This document shows positions 63,013-64,000 of a DNA stretch of 64,000 nt, one piece after another. The stretch spans positions 124,001-188,000 of the forward strand of contig NZ_JACOIK010000006.1 of NCBI RefSeq assembly GCF_014692515.1, read 5' to 3'. Source of the stretch: Sphingobacterium micropteri. GTDB taxonomy: Bacteria; Bacteroidota; Bacteroidia; Sphingobacteriales; Sphingobacteriaceae. The notes beneath the pieces were generated by a model. The model made no database searches, was not told where the DNA came from, and worked only from the letters and a program-made list of their open reading frames with translations. How positions within the stretch are numbered: position 1 is the first letter of the stretch; the number at the start of each line of letters is the position of its first letter. The translations under genes were made by a program, and so were the position numbers.

Positions 63013-63672
63013 ATGAGTCAGATTGGAAGTAACATAAAAAAGCTTAGGAAAGTGAAGGGGTTAAGTCAGCAAGCTTTTGCAGACTTGTTTGGTCTGACAC
63101 GTGGGAATATCTCTTCGTATGAAGAGCGAAGAGCCGAACCAAAAATTGAGATTATTTTACAGATTGCAAAATATTTTGGCATACCCGTGGCGGAATTGCT
63201 GCAAAAGCAGCTTACTGTAAATGAGATTTTGAACTTCGAGGACTATTTTGAAGACAGTACGCTGCCGGTGGCAGCTAAAAATATGAGTGCTGTACCCTTT
63301 ATAGGTCGGGAAAGTTTTCTACATGCCGATCAAAAAATAGACGTGGCTACTTTGCCGCAGATCTATTTTCCAATATATCATAAACAAAAGTTCCTCGCGG
63401 TGGAGAACTGCTCTTTTATTCCCAAGCCACTCGTATTTCCATTTGAAGAGAATGCCATTCTGTTTTTTGAACCGGTAGAAATCGCAATTCTGCACACACT
63501 TGATCAGCATTATGGCGTTTATTGGGGTGCTGATGAACTCTTTTTTGGCCAATATCAAGCCAATGGCAAAGATATTGAACTGATATTAAACGACTGGATG
63601 AAAACGATATTCACCGAGGAAAAGAAATCTTATTTCTGGAAGCTTTACGGTAAGTTTGAAAAAGTTGTTTAG
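63013..63672 (+). CDS. XRE-family transcriptional regulator
   Basis: An N-terminal HTH_3 domain (residues about 8-62): IKKLRKVKGLSQQAFADLFG and LTRGNISSYEERRAEPKIEI. The C-terminal 130 residues are beta-rich (VPFIGRESFL, LPQIYFPIYHKQKFLAVENC) and resemble a degenerate S24-like or sensor domain; no protease Ser/Lys dyad is clear. It diverges from the YbjN-PspA-flotillin operon across 90 bases full of palindromes, so it is the likely local regulator of it. Confidence 0.88.
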   Translation: MSQIGSNIKKLRKVKGLSQQAFADLFGLTRGNISSYEERRAEPKIEIILQIAKYFGIPVAELLQKQLTVNEILNFEDYFEDSTLPVAAKNMSAVPFIGRESFLHADQKIDVATLPQIYFPIYHKQKFLAVENCSFIPKPLVFPFEENAILFFEPVEIAILHTLDQHYGVYWGADELFFGQYQANGKDIELILNDWMKTIFTEEKKSYFWKLYGKFEKVV

Positions 63673-63713
63673 TCTTTTTCTTTTTTCATCAAAGGAAAGA
63701 ATAAAGATAAAGA

Positions 63714-64000
63714 TCACATCATTTCTTCCTTCAAAAACCTGGCTGTTTCATTCCCTTTCTGTTTGATGAGATCTTCCGGCAACCCGGCAAACATTAATTG
63801 TCCGCCATTTTTACCGCCTTCGGGACCCATATCAATAACCCAGTCCGCGGTTTTGACGACGTCTAGATTATGCTCAATGATCAATACGGTGTTTCCGCGA
63901 TCTACCAAACGGTTGATAACGCCCAATAGAACATTGACATCCTCAAAATGTAGGCCGGTAGTCGGTTCATCCAAAATGTAGAATGTATTGCCCGTATCCT
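63714..64000 (-). CDS. uvrA: UvrABC excinuclease subunit A, C-terminal end
   Basis: The frame runs off the right edge, so only the last 95 codons are present. It has [20 protein letters not shown], the ABC ATPase Walker B and D-loop region, [20 protein letters not shown] (the H-loop) and GGQLMFAG, all characteristic of the UvrA C-terminus. It recognises DNA lesions with UvrB; Mfd, encoded earlier in this window, recruits it. It is convergent with the XRE gene over 41 bases. Confidence 0.93.
   Translation of the reverse strand, partial: DTGNTFYILDEPTTGLHFEDVNVLLGVINRLVDRGNTVLIIEHNLDVVKTADWVIDMGPEGGKNGGQLMFAGLPEDLIKQKGNETARFLKEEMM

Noticed and set aside
1..64000. Search for tRNA, rRNA, CRISPR arrays, integrase or transposase genes
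   Set aside because: None recognised by eye; tandem repeats at 51572-52066 are coding and have no spacers of CRISPR type.

Overview
The window looks like a chromosomal segment of a Bacteroidota bacterium, most likely from the Sphingobacteriaceae (Sphingobacterium, Olivibacter, Parapedobacter or Pedobacter-like). The evidence is the SusC/SusD pairs, lipoproteins with SusD-locus lipoboxes, Bacteroidetes -7 promoter boxes (TAnnTTTG), a DUF983 protein, WG and DKNYY repeat proteins, weak Shine-Dalgarno sequences and moderate GC. No rRNA, tRNA, CRISPR, phage or transposase gene was seen. The family and genus placement is inference.

Bases 1-2536 are the tail of one polysaccharide-utilisation locus (PUL): a SusD C-terminus, a CBM-carrying lipoprotein and a GH43 lipoprotein, closed by a strong hairpin. 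A convergent Cys/Met-metabolism PLP enzyme follows. An AraC-type regulator (3871-4776) then diverges from a second PUL at 5043-23418: SusC, SusD, a clan GH-A hydrolase, a sugar-porter MFS permease, a large cytosolic DUF5107-TPR protein, GH35, GH2 and an alpha/beta hydrolase. GH43 + GH35 + GH2 suggest a galactose/arabinose-containing plant glycan, but the substrate is not proven. The layout implies outer-membrane import through SusCD, periplasmic trimming by GH enzymes, uptake through the sugar porter and cytosolic processing.

Bases 23450-52189 are mostly housekeeping: mfd, a second AraC regulator, DUF983, galE, waaA, hemW, an M1 peptidase, a WG-repeat protein, pepT, a nitroreductase, an NlpE-like lipoprotein, an MFS exporter, an XpaC-TelA pair, fumC, an S41 protease, and a mutL operon with an active rhomboid, a pseudo-rhomboid and an EEP-family hydrolase. 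Between telA and the fumC operon lies a 405-base non-coding stretch full of nested inverted repeats.

Bases 52324-63672 hold the most unusual region: a compact minus-strand operon encoding a YbjN/Tir-chaperone-like protein, PspA/IM30, a PLDc_N membrane peptide, a YqiJ-like OB-fold membrane protein, a YqiK-like flotillin and a 1609-residue DUF3686 AAA+ ATPase. It is flanked by a divergent XRE regulator with a repeat-rich operator-like intergenic region and by a convergent TPM-domain/zinc-ribbon membrane protein. I read it as an envelope-stress membrane-remodelling system. The window ends inside uvrA.
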